The notes: generated by a model not told the origin, from the letters alone. A stretch of DNA of 47,063 nucleotides from Janibacter limosus NBRC 16128 (GCF_001570985.1 NZ_BCSS01000027.1:1-47063); one strand, 5' to 3'; positions 7,954 to 17,534 are shown, numbered from the stretch's first letter. Numbers and translations are program-made.

Positions 7954-9428
7954 CGTGTCCTCTTCCACCAGCGTCGGAAGGATTCGGTGGGCGGAACCGG
8001 CAGGTCCCGGGTGCGGGTCCAGGCAGAGCCGGGCGAAGGGAGCCACCCCAGGACCGCTCGACCGGACGCATCAGTCCGGCGGCCGAGCCTCCCCAGGACC
8101 GCTCCCGCAAGACCGCTCGCCCGTTGGCCCAGAGCCATCCGGCCGGATCGGCTGAAGGCCCACGCGCTGGCGCGCATGGCCGCAGCCTCGGCGTTGGGAA
8201 GCCGGTCCTCACGGTGGGCATCGACCACCTGCGCACGCTGGTCGACGAGCACGCTCGGGATGTCGATCGCCACCGGGCAGACCTCGTAGCAGGCGCCGCA
8301 CAGACTCGACGCGAAGGGCAGGGAGTCGACCTGCTCGTCGTGCCCGACCCCCTTGAGCAGCGGGTTGAGGATGGCGCCGATCGGCCCCGGGTAGACCGAG
8401 CCGTACGCATGGCCACCCGTGCGCTCGTAGACAGGGCAGATGTTGAGGCATGCAGAGCAGCGGATGCACCGCAATGCCTGACGGCCCACCTCGTCGGCGA
8501 GGGCCCGGGTGCGGCCGTTGTCCAGCAGGACGACGTGGCACTCCTGCGGCCCGTCTCCCTCGGTCACACCGGACCACGTCGAGGTGTAGGGGTTCATCCG
8601 CTCACCGGTGCTGGACCGCGGGAGCAACTGGAGGAAGACGTCGAGGTCGTCCCAGGTGGGCACGAGCTTTTCGATCCCGACGACACTGACGAGGACCTCG
8701 GGCAGGGTCAGGCACATGCGGCCATTGCCCTCGGACTCCACCACGACGAGGGTTCCGGTCTCGGCGACGGCGAAGTTGGCTCCGGAGACGGCCATCCGCG
8801 CGCGCAGGAACTTTTCGCGTAGATGCAGCCGACTCGCCTCGGCGAGCTCTGCCGGGTCGTCGGTCAGGTCCTCGGGGGCTGCTCGACCGACCTGCCCCAT
8901 CTCGGCGAGGAAGATGTCGCGGATCTCGGTGCGGTTGCGGTGGATCGCGGGGACCAGGATGTGACTCGGCAGGTCGTGACCGAGCTGGACGATGAGCTCC
9001 GCGAGGTCCGTCTCCCACGCGGCGATCCCGCGTTCCTGCAGGGCCTCGTTGAGGCCGATCTCCTGGGTGGCCATGGACTTGATCTTGACGACCTCGTCGA
9101 CCTCGTGGGACGCCGCGATGTCCCCGACGATCTCGCAGGCCTCCTCTGCGGTGCGAGCCCAATGGACGCTCACGCCACGTGCTGTGAGCTGCTCCTCGAG
9201 CTCGACGAGGTACCGGTCGAGCTCGTGCAGCGTCGTGTCCTTGATGGCGGCCGCGCGGGTGCGCAGGCCCTCCCAGTCGTCGAGCTCACCGATGACGTGC
9301 GCCCGCTTGTCTCGGATGGTGTGCGTCGCGCGGTGGAGGTTGCGGCGCAGCTGGTCATTGCCCAGCGCCTCGTGAGCAGCCTCAGGAAAGGGCGGCATCC
9401 CGAGGAAGGTGGGGGCGTCGGTGCTCAT
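7950..9428 (-). CDS. lutB: Iron-sulfur lactate utilization protein B
   Basis: The product is 492 aa. It has an N-terminal LUD domain (HEVDEVVKIKSMATQEIGLNE, then ANFAVAETGTLVVVESEGN) and a ferredoxin-like pair of 4Fe-4S motifs, CIRCSACLNICPV and CGACYEVCPVAID. That is the standard LutB/YkgF layout. A C-terminal basic tail of about 90 residues follows the second cluster. It is probably the electron-transfer subunit of the LutABC lactate oxidase on the cytoplasmic side of the membrane. ATG 9428 overlaps the lutA stop by four bases, and its own stop overlaps lutC, so all three are translationally coupled. Confidence 0.94.
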   Translation of the reverse strand: MSTDAPTFLGMPPFPEAAHEALGNDQLRRNLHRATHTIRDKRAHVIGELDDWEGLRTRAAAIKDTTLHELDRYLVELEEQLTARGVSVHWARTAEEACEIVGDIAASHEVDEVVKIKSMATQEIGLNEALQERGIAAWETDLAELIVQLGHDLPSHILVPAIHRNRTEIRDIFLAEMGQVGRAAPEDLTDDPAELAEASRLHLREKFLRARMAVSGANFAVAETGTLVVVESEGNGRMCLTLPEVLVSVVGIEKLVPTWDDLDVFLQLLPRSSTGERMNPYTSTWSGVTEGDGPQECHVVLLDNGRTRALADEVGRQALRCIRCSACLNICPVYERTGGHAYGSVYPGPIGAILNPLLKGVGHDEQVDSLPFASSLCGACYEVCPVAIDIPSVLVDQRAQVVDAHREDRLPNAEAAAMRASAWAFSRSGRMALGQRASGLAGAVLGRLGRRTDASGRAVLGWLPSPGSAWTRTRDLPVPPTESFRRWWKRTR

Positions 9429-10168
9429 GTGCTCTCTCCGCTCTCCTGCGCGGCCAGGATCTCGGCCAGGTGCATGGTGCGCACCCCGGCGCGCTGCCGG
9501 GAGAGCACGCCACCGATCTGCATCAGGCACGAGGAGTCCCCCGCGACGAGGACCTCGGCGCCCGACGCGACGACATTGTCCGCCTTGTCCTGACCCATGG
9601 CGCTGGAGACCTCGGCGTTCTTGAGGGCGAAGGTCCCGCCGAACCCGCAGCACTCCGTCTCGTCGGGCAGCTCGACGAGGTCGAGACCCTGGACGGCTTC
9701 CAGCAGTCGCCGGGGACGATCGCCGAGCCCGAGCATCCGCAGGGAGTGGCAGGTCGGGTGGTAGGCCACCGTGTGGGGGAAGGAGGCACCGACATCGGTC
9801 ACTCCCAGCACGTCGACGAGGAACTCGCTCAACTCATAGGCGCGCGGGGACTGACGCTCGACGGTGGCCACGAGTCCGGCGTCCCCCGATCGTCGGGCAA
9901 TGATCTCGTGCTGGTGCCGCACCGACCCCGCGCACGAGCCCGAAGGGAGCACCACGGCATCGTGGTCGGCGAAGGCACGGTGGTAGGCCCGCACCACCGG
10001 CTCGGCCTCGTCGAAGTAGCCGGTGTTGATCATCGGCTGGCCGCAGCAGGTCTGTGCGGCAGGGAAATCGACGTCCACCCCCAGCCTCTCGAGCACCGTG
10101 ACGGCGGCTTTGGCGACATCGGGAAACATCGTGTCCCCGATGCATGTGGCCATGAGCGCGACCCGCAC
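9425..10168 (-). CDS. lutA: Lactate utilization (Fe-S) protein A
   Basis: The product (247 aa) has the two CCG cysteine-rich domains (DUF162-linked Cys-rich motif) of LutA/YkgE and heterodisulfide-reductase-like subunits: TCCGQPMINTGY and ECCGFGGTFALKN, each preceded by a lone Cys (MATCIGD; HPTCHSL). These motifs bind iron-sulfur clusters or act at disulfides. It is the first gene of lutABC. GTG 10168 is chosen because GAAGGGGG lies just upstream at good spacing and the protein then begins VRVALMATC, as in the family. A candidate promoter (TAGCCT at 10213-10208) and a palindrome lie in the divergent gap to the hydroxybutyryl-CoA dehydrogenase gene. Confidence 0.93.
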   Translation of the reverse strand: MRVALMATCIGDTMFPDVAKAAVTVLERLGVDVDFPAAQTCCGQPMINTGYFDEAEPVVRAYHRAFADHDAVVLPSGSCAGSVRHQHEIIARRSGDAGLVATVERQSPRAYELSEFLVDVLGVTDVGASFPHTVAYHPTCHSLRMLGLGDRPRRLLEAVQGLDLVELPDETECCGFGGTFALKNAEVSSAMGQDKADNVVASGAEVLVAGDSSCLMQIGGVLSRQRAGVRTMHLAEILAAQESGEST

Positions 10169-10207
10169 AGGTGGCCCCCTTCGTCGGTGTACAGCGGTCC
10201 AGGCCAC

Positions 10208-10213
10208 AGGCTA
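10208..10213 (-). promoter_or_regulatory. Candidate -10 box (TAGCCT) of the lutABC operon
   Basis: It lies about 40 bases before the GTG of lutA. Unlike most genes here, lutA keeps a leader of about 33 bases with a Shine-Dalgarno sequence. Confidence 0.35.
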
Positions 10214-10229
10214 TGCCCCACAACCCCAA

Positions 10230-10246
10230 TGATGTGCGTCGCATCA
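10230..10246. promoter_or_regulatory. Imperfect 17-bp palindrome between lutA and hbd, possible operator
   Basis: TGATGTG-CGT-CGCATCA; six of seven arm positions pair. It spans the expected -35 region of the lut promoter and ends nine bases before the hbd -10 box, so one bound protein could affect both. The shape suits a GntR-type repressor, but no regulator gene is adjacent. Confidence 0.35.
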
Positions 10247-10254
10247 CACGGACA

Positions 10255-10260
10255 TATCGT
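10255..10260 (+). promoter_or_regulatory. Leaderless-type -10 box (TATCGT) of hbd
   Basis: It ends seven bases before ATG 10268; there is no Shine-Dalgarno sequence. Confidence 0.5.
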
Positions 10261-10267
10261 GCTGTCC

Positions 10268-11128
10268 ATGGACAACACACTGCACAGGATCGGGGTCGTG
10301 GGATGCGGCCTCATGGGTGCCGGCATCGCCGAGGTCTGCGCGCGGGCTGGGTCCGACGTCATCGTCGTCGAGTCGAGTCAGGAGCGTGCTGACGCCGGAC
10401 GAGGGCGACTGGAGAAGTCGCTGCGCCGCGCGGAGGAGCGCGGCCGGCTCGACAGCGCCGACGAGGTGCTCGGCCGCATCCGCGTGGTCACCGAGTTGGG
10501 TGACCTCGCTGATCGGGACATGGTCGTCGAGGCGATCGTCGAGGACGAGGGCGCCAAGGTCGAGCTCTTCAAGCAGCTCGACGAGATCGTCACCTCCCCG
10601 GACGCCATCCTCGCCTCCAACACCAGCTCGATCCCGATCATGAAGCTCGCCACGGTCACCAAGCGACCGTCCAACGTCCTGGGTGTGCACTTCTTCAACC
10701 CGGTGCCGGTCCTCAAGCTCGTCGAGCTCGTCCCCTCGCTCATGACGGCGGACGAGACGGTCGAGCGGGCCCGTACCTATGTCGACGGTGAGCTCGGCAA
10801 GCACGCGATCACCTGCCAGGACCGCGCCGGCTTCGTCGTCAACAGCCTGCTGATCCCCTTCATCCTCAGCGCGATCCGCATGTACGAGTCCGGCTTCGCG
10901 ACGGCCGAGGACATCGACCAGGGCTTTGTCCTGGGTGCCGCGCACCCGCAGGGCCCCCTTGCTCTCGCTGACCTCATCGGGCTCGACACGACGATGGCCG
11001 TCGCCCAGTCGCTCTACGAGGAGTTCAAGGAGCCGCTCTACGCTCCGCCGCCGCTCCTGCAGCGCATGGTCGACGCCGGCCTCATGGGCCGCAAGTCCGG
11101 CCGCGGCTTCTACACCTACGAGGGCTGA
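10268..11128 (+). CDS. hbd: 3-hydroxybutyryl-CoA dehydrogenase
   Basis: The product is 286 aa, the usual length for the monofunctional enzyme. The N-terminal Rossmann fold starts RIGVVGCGLMGAGIAEV (GxGxxG at 12-17). LASNTSSIPI and GVHFFNPVPVLKLVELV hold the catalytic histidine region, and the C-terminal helical domain has RAGFVVNSLLIPF and ALADLIGLDTT. It oxidises 3-hydroxyacyl-CoA (mainly C4) to acetoacetyl-CoA with NAD+. That product could feed ScoAB or thiolysis. It is divergent from lutABC and followed by a strong 15-bp hairpin terminator. Confidence 0.94.
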   Translation: MDNTLHRIGVVGCGLMGAGIAEVCARAGSDVIVVESSQERADAGRGRLEKSLRRAEERGRLDSADEVLGRIRVVTELGDLADRDMVVEAIVEDEGAKVELFKQLDEIVTSPDAILASNTSSIPIMKLATVTKRPSNVLGVHFFNPVPVLKLVELVPSLMTADETVERARTYVDGELGKHAITCQDRAGFVVNSLLIPFILSAIRMYESGFATAEDIDQGFVLGAAHPQGPLALADLIGLDTTMAVAQSLYEEFKEPLYAPPPLLQRMVDAGLMGRKSGRGFYTYEG

Positions 11129-11144
11129 CAACCCACCACGATGA

Positions 11145-11178
11145 CGAAGGCCCCGCTCCCTGAGGAGCGGGGCCTTCG
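11145..11178. terminator. Bidirectional hairpin between hbd and acyl-CoA dehydrogenase
   Basis: A perfect 15-bp stem (CGAAGGCCCCGCTCC and its complement) with a 4-base loop CTGA, in the gap between two convergent genes. No U-tract. Confidence 0.8.
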
Positions 11179-11223
11179 CACGACCAACCGGCGCCGACGC
11201 TGGGTCGGGGCCAGCGAAGGGGC

Positions 11224-12402
11224 TCAGCGAGCGGCCGGCAGGCCCTTGAGGAGCTGACGGGCCATGACGACCCGCTGGACCTGGTTGGTGCCTTCGTAGA
11301 TCTGGGTGATCTTGGCGTCGCGCATCATCCGCTCGAGCGGGAAGTCCCGGGTGTATCCGGCGCCGCCGAGGAGCTGGACGGCGTCCGTCGTGACCTTCAT
11401 GGCGACATCGGAGGCGAAGCACTTGGCAGCCGCACCGAAGAAGGACAGGTCGGCGTCGTGGCGCTCGGACTTGGCGGCGGCGACGTAGACCATCTGGCGT
11501 GCGGCCTCCAGCTCCATCGCCATGTCGGCGAGCATGAACTGGATGCCTTGGAACTCAGCGATGTTCTTGCCGAACTGCTTGCGCTCCTTGACATAGGCCA
11601 ACGCCTCGTCGAGGGCGCCCTGGGCGATGCCGACAGCCTGTGCGCCGATGGTGACGCGCGTGTGGTCGAGCGTGCGCAGCGCGATCTTCAGCCCCTCGCC
11701 CTCGGCGCCGACGATGCGGTCACCGGGGATGCGGCAGTTGTCGAAGTGGAGCTCACGGGTGGGTGAGCCCTTGATACCGAGCTTGCGCTCCTTCTCGGAG
11801 AAGCCGAAGCCCTCGTCGGACTTCTCGACGACGAAGGCCGAGATGTTGTTGCCGCGGGGGCCGTCGGGGTCGGTGACCGCGAGGACCGTGTAGAGCTCGG
11901 ACTCGCCAGCGTTGGTGATCCACGCCTTCTGCCCGTTGAGGATCCAGTCGTCGCCGTCCTTGGTGGCCTTGCACTTCATGCCTGCGGTGTCGGAGCCGGC
12001 CTCGCGCTCGGAGAGTCCGTAGCTGAAGCCCTCGCCCTTGGCCAGGCGCGGCATGTACTTGGCGTTGATCTCGTCGGACCCGCCGAGGATGACGGGCATC
12101 GAGCCGAGCTTGTTGACGGCCGGGATGAGGGAGGACGAGGCGCAGACCCGCGCGACCTCTTCGATGATGATGCAGACGGCCAGCGCGTCCGCGCCCACCC
12201 CGCCGTGCTCCTCGGCGACGTGCGCCGCGTGGAAGTCGCTCGCGATGAGCGCCTGGTTGGCCTCGGTCGGGAAGCGGGACTCCTCGTCGACCTCGGCGGC
12301 GAAGGGCTTGATCTTCGCCTCGGCGACGGCCCGCACCGCCTCGCGGATCGCTTCGTGGTCCTCGTTGGTCCGGAACAGGTCAAAGTCTGGGTTCGCGCTC
12401 AC
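11224..12402 (-). CDS. Acyl-CoA dehydrogenase (FadE type)
   Basis: The product is 392 aa with the full short/medium-chain acyl-CoA dehydrogenase fold: YGLSEREAGSDTAGM (FAD/substrate contact), KAWITNAGES, RKQFGKNIAEFQGIQF, and the C-terminal IYEGTNQVQR, whose glutamate (E370) is at the position of the catalytic base of medium/short-chain enzymes. It makes the trans-2-enoyl-CoA in the first oxidative step of beta-oxidation. GTG 12402 fits the family N-terminus and lies eight bases after TAGCAT; the open frame runs 61 codons further upstream with no similarity. Substrate length cannot be told. Convergent with hbd, which catalyses the third step of the same cycle. Confidence 0.93.
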   Translation of the reverse strand: MSANPDFDLFRTNEDHEAIREAVRAVAEAKIKPFAAEVDEESRFPTEANQALIASDFHAAHVAEEHGGVGADALAVCIIIEEVARVCASSSLIPAVNKLGSMPVILGGSDEINAKYMPRLAKGEGFSYGLSEREAGSDTAGMKCKATKDGDDWILNGQKAWITNAGESELYTVLAVTDPDGPRGNNISAFVVEKSDEGFGFSEKERKLGIKGSPTRELHFDNCRIPGDRIVGAEGEGLKIALRTLDHTRVTIGAQAVGIAQGALDEALAYVKERKQFGKNIAEFQGIQFMLADMAMELEAARQMVYVAAAKSERHDADLSFFGAAAKCFASDVAMKVTTDAVQLLGGAGYTRDFPLERMMRDAKITQIYEGTNQVQRVVMARQLLKGLPAAR

Positions 12403-12410
12403 GGAGCCTG

Positions 12411-12416
12411 ATGCTA
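12411..12416 (-). promoter_or_regulatory. Leaderless-type -10 box (TAGCAT) of acyl-CoA dehydrogenase
   Basis: It ends eight bases before GTG 12402. Supports that start. Confidence 0.45.
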
Positions 12417-12457
12417 CCCGTGGCCCGCAGTGCCCCGCTGCTGGATCTCGGTTCGGG

Positions 12458-13633
12458 TCAGGAGTCGGTGCCGAAGAGGTCGCGGGTGTAGACCTTGTCG
12501 GCCACGTCCGCGAGGTCGGCGGTGCGACGGTTGGCGATGATGACGTCGGCCTCGCGCTTGAAGGCCTCGGCGTCGCGGACGACACGGGAGCCGAAGAAGG
12601 TCTCCTCGTGCAGTTCGGGCTCGAAGAGGATGACCTCGACGCCCTTGCCCTTCAGCCGCTTCATGATCCCTTGGATGGAGGAGGCGCGGAAGTTGTCCGA
12701 GCCGGCCTTCATGATCAGGCGGTGCACGCCCACGACCTTGGGCTCGCGGCGCAGGATGTCCTCGGCGACGAAGTCCTTGCGCGTGCGGTTGGAGTCGACG
12801 ATGGCCTGCATGAGGTTTTGCGGGACGTCCTCGTAGTTGGCCAGCAGCTGCTTGGTGTCCTTGGGCAGGCAGTAGCCGCCGTAACCGAAGGAGGGGTTGT
12901 TGTAGTGCGTGCCGATGCGCGGGTCCAGGCCGACGCCATCGATGATCTGCCGGGTGTCGAGCCCCAGGCGCGCGGCGAAGGTGTCCAGCTCGTTGAAGTA
13001 GGCCACGCGCATCGCCAGGAAGGTGTTGGCGAAGAGCTTGATCGCCTCGGCCTCGGTGGAGTGGGTCAGCAGCACGGGGGTGTCGTCGTCCTCGGCGCCG
13101 CCGAGCAGCAGGTCGGCGAACTGCCGGCCGCGGTCGCTGACCTCGCCGACGACGATCCGGCTGGGGTGGAGGTTGTCGCGCAGCGCCTGGCCCTCGCGCA
13201 GGAACTCGGGGCTGAAGATCAGGTTGTCGGTGCCCATCTGCTCGCTGAGGCTGGCGGTGAAGCCGACGGGGATCGTGGACTTGACGACCATGACGGCCTG
13301 CGGGTTGATCCGCATGACATCACGCACCACGCCCTCGACCGACGAGGTGTTGAAGTAGTTGGTGTCCGGGTCGTAGTCCGTCGGGGTCGCGATGACGACG
13401 AAGTCAGCGTCGGCGTAGGCCTGCTCCTTGTCGAGCGTGAAGGTCAGGTCCAGATCCCGGTTGACCAGGAAGTCGACGATCTGCTCGTCGTGGATCGGGC
13501 TCTGGCCGGAGTTGAGCACCTCCACGCGGCGGGCGTCGATGTCGAAGCCGACCACCTCGTTGTGCTGGGCCAGCAGGACAGCCATGGACAGGCCCACATA
13601 GCCCGTGCCGACGACGGCGATCTTGGTAGTCAC
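12458..13633 (-). CDS. ugd: UDP-glucose 6-dehydrogenase
   Basis: The product is 391 aa, the short E. coli Ugd type. [20 protein letters not shown] is the NAD-binding Rossmann start; [11 protein letters not shown] and [11 protein letters not shown] are family signatures. [15 protein letters not shown] contains the catalytic cysteine that carries the thioester intermediate. It oxidises UDP-glucose to UDP-glucuronate, a precursor for acidic surface polysaccharide, which fits the envelope genes elsewhere in the window. The start is GTG 13633 after GAGGAT at good spacing. A candidate -10 box CATAAT lies at 13680-13675, giving a leader of about 35 bases. Confidence 0.93.
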   Translation of the reverse strand: MTTKIAVVGTGYVGLSMAVLLAQHNEVVGFDIDARRVEVLNSGQSPIHDEQIVDFLVNRDLDLTFTLDKEQAYADADFVVIATPTDYDPDTNYFNTSSVEGVVRDVMRINPQAVMVVKSTIPVGFTASLSEQMGTDNLIFSPEFLREGQALRDNLHPSRIVVGEVSDRGRQFADLLLGGAEDDDTPVLLTHSTEAEAIKLFANTFLAMRVAYFNELDTFAARLGLDTRQIIDGVGLDPRIGTHYNNPSFGYGGYCLPKDTKQLLANYEDVPQNLMQAIVDSNRTRKDFVAEDILRREPKVVGVHRLIMKAGSDNFRASSIQGIMKRLKGKGVEVILFEPELHEETFFGSRVVRDAEAFKREADVIIANRRTADLADVADKVYTRDLFGTDS

Positions 13634-13674
13634 ATGATCCTCACGGAGCTTGGCGTTGGGCGGGTCCCCGCCGC

Positions 13675-13680
13675 ATTATG
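13675..13680 (-). promoter_or_regulatory. Candidate -10 box (CATAAT) of ugd
   Basis: It matches TATAAT at five of six positions and lies 41 bases before the GTG start, which has a Shine-Dalgarno sequence. No clear -35 is visible. Confidence 0.35.
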
Positions 13681-13759
13681 ACCGACGGGCACAGACATTC
13701 CGTGAACACGAGCGCGTAGACCGTTGATTCCCGGCGCGTGGACGCGTTGGATGGGTCAC

Positions 13760-14212
13760 ATGAGCCTCACGCACAAGAACGACACAGAGACCATGCGACG
13801 TCTGATCGCCGACCCCGGCACCTGGGTGGTCGTGGGCCTGAGCAACAACACCGACCGCGATGCCCACCGCGTCGCCCGATGGCTGAAGCACGAGATGCAC
13901 AAGGCGATCATCCCGGTGCACCACGAGGCCGAGGAGGTCGACGGGGACACCGGTTACGCGACGATCTCCGACATCCCGGACGGCGACGTCAAGGTGGTCG
14001 ATCTCTTCGTCAACAGCAGCGAGGTCGGCGCCGTCGTCGACGAGGTCATCGCCAACAAGGACCGACTGCAGATCGACGCCGTCTGGATGCAGCTGGGCGT
14101 CGAGGACCCGGCCGCCGCCGACCGTGCCCGCGAGGCCGGTCTCCTCGTCGTGATGGACACCTGCCCCAAGATCGAGTGGCGTCAGCTGCGCAACGAGGGC
14201 GCCTCTCGCTGA
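13760..14212 (+). CDS. CoA-binding domain protein (YccU type)
   Basis: The product (150 aa) is a stand-alone Rossmann-like CoA-binding domain: WVVVGLSNNTDRDAHRVA at the nucleotide loop, AIIPVHHEAEEVDG, VDLFVNSSEVGAVVDE and IDAVWMQLGV ... VVMDTCPKIEW. Proteins of this small family bind CoA; their cellular role is not established. ATG 13760 is preferred; ATG 13751 and other upstream starts are possible. Divergent from ugd and convergent with purE, with 15 bases between the stops. Confidence 0.85.
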   Translation: MSLTHKNDTETMRRLIADPGTWVVVGLSNNTDRDAHRVARWLKHEMHKAIIPVHHEAEEVDGDTGYATISDIPDGDVKVVDLFVNSSEVGAVVDEVIANKDRLQIDAVWMQLGVEDPAAADRAREAGLLVVMDTCPKIEWRQLRNEGASR

Positions 14213-14227
14213 CGGCCCGCCGGGGCG

Positions 14228-14764
14228 TCAGCTGCCAGCGACCTGCTGGCGCAGACGCTCCCCCTTGGCGTGGGCCTGCGCGGCGAGATCGGCGGCAAAA
14301 TCAGCCAGGGCCCGTCGCAGACGCGCGGCCTCCTCACCCTCGCCTGCAGCAAGGATGCGCGCGGCCATCAGGCCGGCGTTGCGAGCGCCTCCGACGGCCA
14401 TTGTGGCCACCGGGATCCCCGCCGGCATCTGGACGATTGACAACAACGAGTCCATGCCGTCCAAGTGCTTCAGCGGCACCGGCACACCCACGACCGGCAG
14501 GGTCGTGACCGAGGCGAGCATGCCCGGTAGGTGAGCCGCTCCCCCGGCTCCCGCGATGATGACCTGCAACCCACGACCGGCGGCCTCCTGCCCGTAGGCG
14601 ATCATCTCGGTCGGCATCCGGTGCGCGGAGACGACATCGGCCTCGTAGGTGATCGCGAACTCGTCGAGGACGAGCGCGGCGGCCTCCATCGTGGGCCAGT
14701 CGCTGTCGCTGCCCATGACGAGACCGACCCTGGCGGTCGTGCCGGCACTGGTGGCTGCGCTCAT
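14228..14764 (-). CDS. purE: N5-carboxyaminoimidazole ribonucleotide mutase
   Basis: The product (178 aa) is a class I Pur[11 protein letters not shown] is the phosphate/carboxylate-binding signature, [10 protein letters not shown] holds the catalytic His, and [14 protein letters not shown] is the third conserved block. It converts N5-CAIR to CAIR in purine synthesis. ATG 14764 overlaps the purK stop in an ATGA, so purKE are translationally coupled in the order that makes and then uses N5-CAIR. The C-terminus extends about 15 residues beyond the core as a helical tail. Confidence 0.95.
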   Translation of the reverse strand: MSAATSAGTTARVGLVMGSDSDWPTMEAAALVLDEFAITYEADVVSAHRMPTEMIAYGQEAAGRGLQVIIAGAGGAAHLPGMLASVTTLPVVGVPVPLKHLDGMDSLLSIVQMPAGIPVATMAVGGARNAGLMAARILAAGEGEEAARLRRALADFAADLAAQAHAKGERLRQQVAGS

Positions 14765-15933
14765 TCGGTGATCACTCCCTGGATGTAGTCGGCGGCGTGC
14801 TGGGCCCGCTCGCGCAGGTCCGTCAGGTCGCTGCCGCTGACGTTGACATGTCCGATCTTGCGCCCGGGGCGCACTGCCTTGCCGTACAGGTGCACCTTGA
14901 GCTCCGGGTCGCGGGCCATGAGGTGGCGATAGGTCGGGTAGAGGTCGGTCGGCTCCCCACCGAGCACATTGCCCATGACCGTCCACGGCTCCCGGGCGCG
15001 GGGTGACCCGAGCGGCAGGTCCAGCACGGCACGCAGGTGCTGCTCGAACTGTCCCGTCACCGCGCCGTCCATGCTCCAGTGACCAGAGTTGTGCGGTCTC
15101 ATCGCCAGCTCGTTGACGACGACCGAGCCGTCCTCGAGCTCGAAGAGCTCGACGGCCATGACGCCGGTGACCCCGAGGGCGCCTGCGATGTCCAGGCCGA
15201 TGACGGTCGCGGCCCGCGCCGCTTCGGGGTCCAGACCTGGTGCCGGCGCGATGACCTCGGTGCAGACCCCGTGCGTCTGCACGGTCTCGACGACGGGCCA
15301 GGCGGCGGCCTGTCCCGAGGGGCTGCGCGCGAGGAGGACGGACAGCTCGCGGACGAAGGGGACGCGCTGCTCGAGCAGCAGCTGCTCACCACGCTCGGCG
15401 GCCGCGGTCAGCCACTCACGGACGTCGTCGATGCGCTCGGCGAGGAGCACCCCCTTGCCGTCGTAGCCACCCCGGGGGGTCTTGACGACGACCGGCCAAC
15501 CCAGCTCGTCGGCGAAGGCGATCACGTCCTCCTCGCTGCTCGCCGCCGCCCACCGGGGGCACGGCACACCGGCCTCGGTGAGGGCAGCGCGCATGACGAG
15601 CTTGTCCTGGGCATGCAGGAGGGCTTCCGGGCCGGGGTGAACGGCCACACCGTCCGCGAGGAGCGCATCGGTCACCTCGGCCGGCACGTGCTCGTGGTCG
15701 AAGGTGATGACATCGCAATGGCTCGCGAACTCGCGGACCGTCGCGACGTCGGTGTGGTCACCGACCGGGGCGAAGGGGGTGACGAGCGCTGCGGAGGCGT
15801 CGGGCGCCTCAGCAAGGACTGCCAGGGTCACGCCGAGCTCGGCAGCAGGGCCTGCGCACATGCGTGCGAGCTGGCCACCGCCGATGATGCCGACGACGGG
15901 AAAGCCTCCGGGGGCGCGTGGGGGGATCGACAC
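14761..15933 (-). CDS. purK: N5-carboxyaminoimidazole ribonucleotide synthase
   Basis: The product (390 aa) is an ATP-grasp ligase: [13 protein letters not shown] at the N-terminus, [25 protein letters not shown] (ATP lid), [12 protein letters not shown], and [16 protein letters not shown] for metal and substrate binding. It joins bicarbonate to AIR using ATP. GTG 15933 lies seven bases after TATCCT, which predicts a leaderless message. It is divergent from the gtrA-like gene with 54 bases between starts. The longer open frame upstream overlaps that gene and is rejected. Confidence 0.95.
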   Translation of the reverse strand: MSIPPRAPGGFPVVGIIGGGQLARMCAGPAAELGVTLAVLAEAPDASAALVTPFAPVGDHTDVATVREFASHCDVITFDHEHVPAEVTDALLADGVAVHPGPEALLHAQDKLVMRAALTEAGVPCPRWAAASSEEDVIAFADELGWPVVVKTPRGGYDGKGVLLAERIDDVREWLTAAAERGEQLLLEQRVPFVRELSVLLARSPSGQAAAWPVVETVQTHGVCTEVIAPAPGLDPEAARAATVIGLDIAGALGVTGVMAVELFELEDGSVVVNELAMRPHNSGHWSMDGAVTGQFEQHLRAVLDLPLGSPRAREPWTVMGNVLGGEPTDLYPTYRHLMARDPELKVHLYGKAVRPGRKIGHVNVSGSDLTDLRERAQHAADYIQGVITE

Positions 15934-15940
15934 GTGCCGA

Positions 15941-15946
15941 AGGATA
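15941..15946 (-). promoter_or_regulatory. Leaderless-type -10 box (TATCCT) of purKE
   Basis: It ends seven bases before GTG 15933. Confidence 0.5.
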
Positions 15947-15974
15947 CGTTGCGCGCATTCGGCACGCCCGCGAT

Positions 15975-15980
15975 TACGCT
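15975..15980 (+). promoter_or_regulatory. Leaderless-type -10 box (TACGCT) of the gtrA-like gene
   Basis: It ends seven bases before ATG 15988. The two divergent -10 boxes in this gap are 28 bases apart. Confidence 0.5.
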
Positions 15981-15987
15981 GCTCGAG

Positions 15988-16527
15988 ATGTCCGAACCCA
16001 CGCAAGCCTCCCGTGACGCCTCCGCAGGCGCGCCGTCCGCGCCCCGGCGAGGGGGCTTCGCACGCCTTGTCGACAGCGTGTGGCACGAGATCGCGAAGTT
16101 CGGCCTCATCGGCGCCATCTCCTTCGTCATCGACCTCGGTGGCATGAACCTCCTGACGCACACGGTGCTCGAGGGCAAGGTGACGACCGCCCGCATCCTC
16201 AGTGGCGTGGCGGCCACCGCCTTCGCGTGGTTCGGCAACCGCAGCTGGACCTTCGCGCATCGACGCTCACGCCCCGTGCATCACGAGGTCACGCTGTTCT
16301 TCGTCGTCAACGGGCTGGCCCTGGTGATCTCGACCGCCGCGCTGGTGATCTCCCACTACGGCTTCGACTTCACCACCCGGATCGCGGACAACATCGCCAC
16401 GGTGATCGGCATCGGGCTCGGCACGCTGTTCCGCTTCTGGGCCTACCGGAAGTTCGTCTTCGCCAACGAGCCGATGGACGAGGACACCTCGCCGAGGACA
16501 CACGACGAGGACGAGACCACGGCCTGA
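15988..16527 (+). CDS. GtrA family membrane protein
   Basis: The product (179 aa) has four membrane helices in the GtrA/DPMS pattern: KFGLIGAISFVIDLGGMNLL with the conserved Asp, then AFAWFGNRSWTFAHR, FFVVNGLALVISTAALVISH and NIATVIGIGLGTLFRFWAYRKFVF. GtrA proteins are thought to move or present polyprenyl-linked sugars for cell-surface glycosylation. Both termini are polar, and the C-terminus is acidic. ATG 15988 gives a family-like N-terminus and follows a leaderless -10 box; the very long open frame upstream is antisense to purK. It converges on the histidine kinase gene with three bases between stops. Confidence 0.88.
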   Translation: MSEPTQASRDASAGAPSAPRRGGFARLVDSVWHEIAKFGLIGAISFVIDLGGMNLLTHTVLEGKVTTARILSGVAATAFAWFGNRSWTFAHRRSRPVHHEVTLFFVVNGLALVISTAALVISHYGFDFTTRIADNIATVIGIGLGTLFRFWAYRKFVFANEPMDEDTSPRTHDEDETTA

Positions 16528-16530
16528 GGG

Positions 16531-17534
16531 TCAGCGGCTGCCCGGGCCCGACAAGAAGACGGCGAAGACGGCCGGCTGCGCGCGGACCAGCTCCAGGCGC
16601 CCACCATTGCGCTCCGCGAGCTGGCGGGCCAGCCCCAGACCGAGCCCCGAGCCGTGCGAGGTCACCGAGCGCTCGAAGATGTGCGGTGCGATCGCGCTCG
16701 GCACGCCTTCGCCCTCGTCCCGGACCTCGATGACGACCGACCCCCCAGAGCTGCGCATCTCGATCTCCACTCGACCAGCACCGTGGTCGAGAGAGTTTTC
16801 GATGAGGATCTGCAGGATCTGAGCAAGGTCGACGGGCGCTGCGCGCACCGCGAGGCCGGGAGGGCCTTGCACCCGCATGGTGCGATGCGCCGCGGTGAAG
16901 GCCGGCTGGTACTCGCGCTGCAATCCGGCCAGGACGGAGTCGAGGGAGATCTCGGGCAGCTGGGACTTCTCCCCCTTGGACCGGGTGCGCATGGTGTCGA
17001 CCACCCCGGTGAGCCGCTCGACCTGGGTGACCGCCACTGCAGCCTCGTCCCTCACGACCTCGAGGTCATCGGTCTGCCCGATCTCCTCCAGACGCATGAG
17101 GAGCGCGGTGAGCGGCGTCCGCAGCTGGTGGGACGCGTCGGCGGCGAAGTCACGGTCCACGGCCCGCTGCTGGGCCAGCTCACCGGCCAGCCGCGCCAGG
17201 TCCCCCGCGACGTCGTCGACCTCGCTGAGACCGACAACCGACCGGGGCAGGGCGCCACCGCCGTCACGGATCGCGGCGACCTGGTCGTGGATGTAGGCCA
17301 GCCCTCGGTCTCGTCGTTCGTCGATGACGCGGAGGAAGACCAGGACCAGACCGCCGGCGAGCGCCACGCCGAGAGCGGGGGCGATGAGGATCCACGCCAG
17401 CAGGTCGATCCCGAGGACGCGCACTCCCTGGGCGCCAGTGGCTGCCACGGAGACGACGCCCAGCACGATCGCGGTCGCGACCGCAGCGCCGACGACGGCC
17501 GTGGCCACCATCCGGTAGACGTGGGCCGAATAGG

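Noticed and set aside
14838-14853. Sequence resembling half of the MerR palindrome (TGACGTTGAC)
   Set aside because: It lies inside purK and has only one arm.
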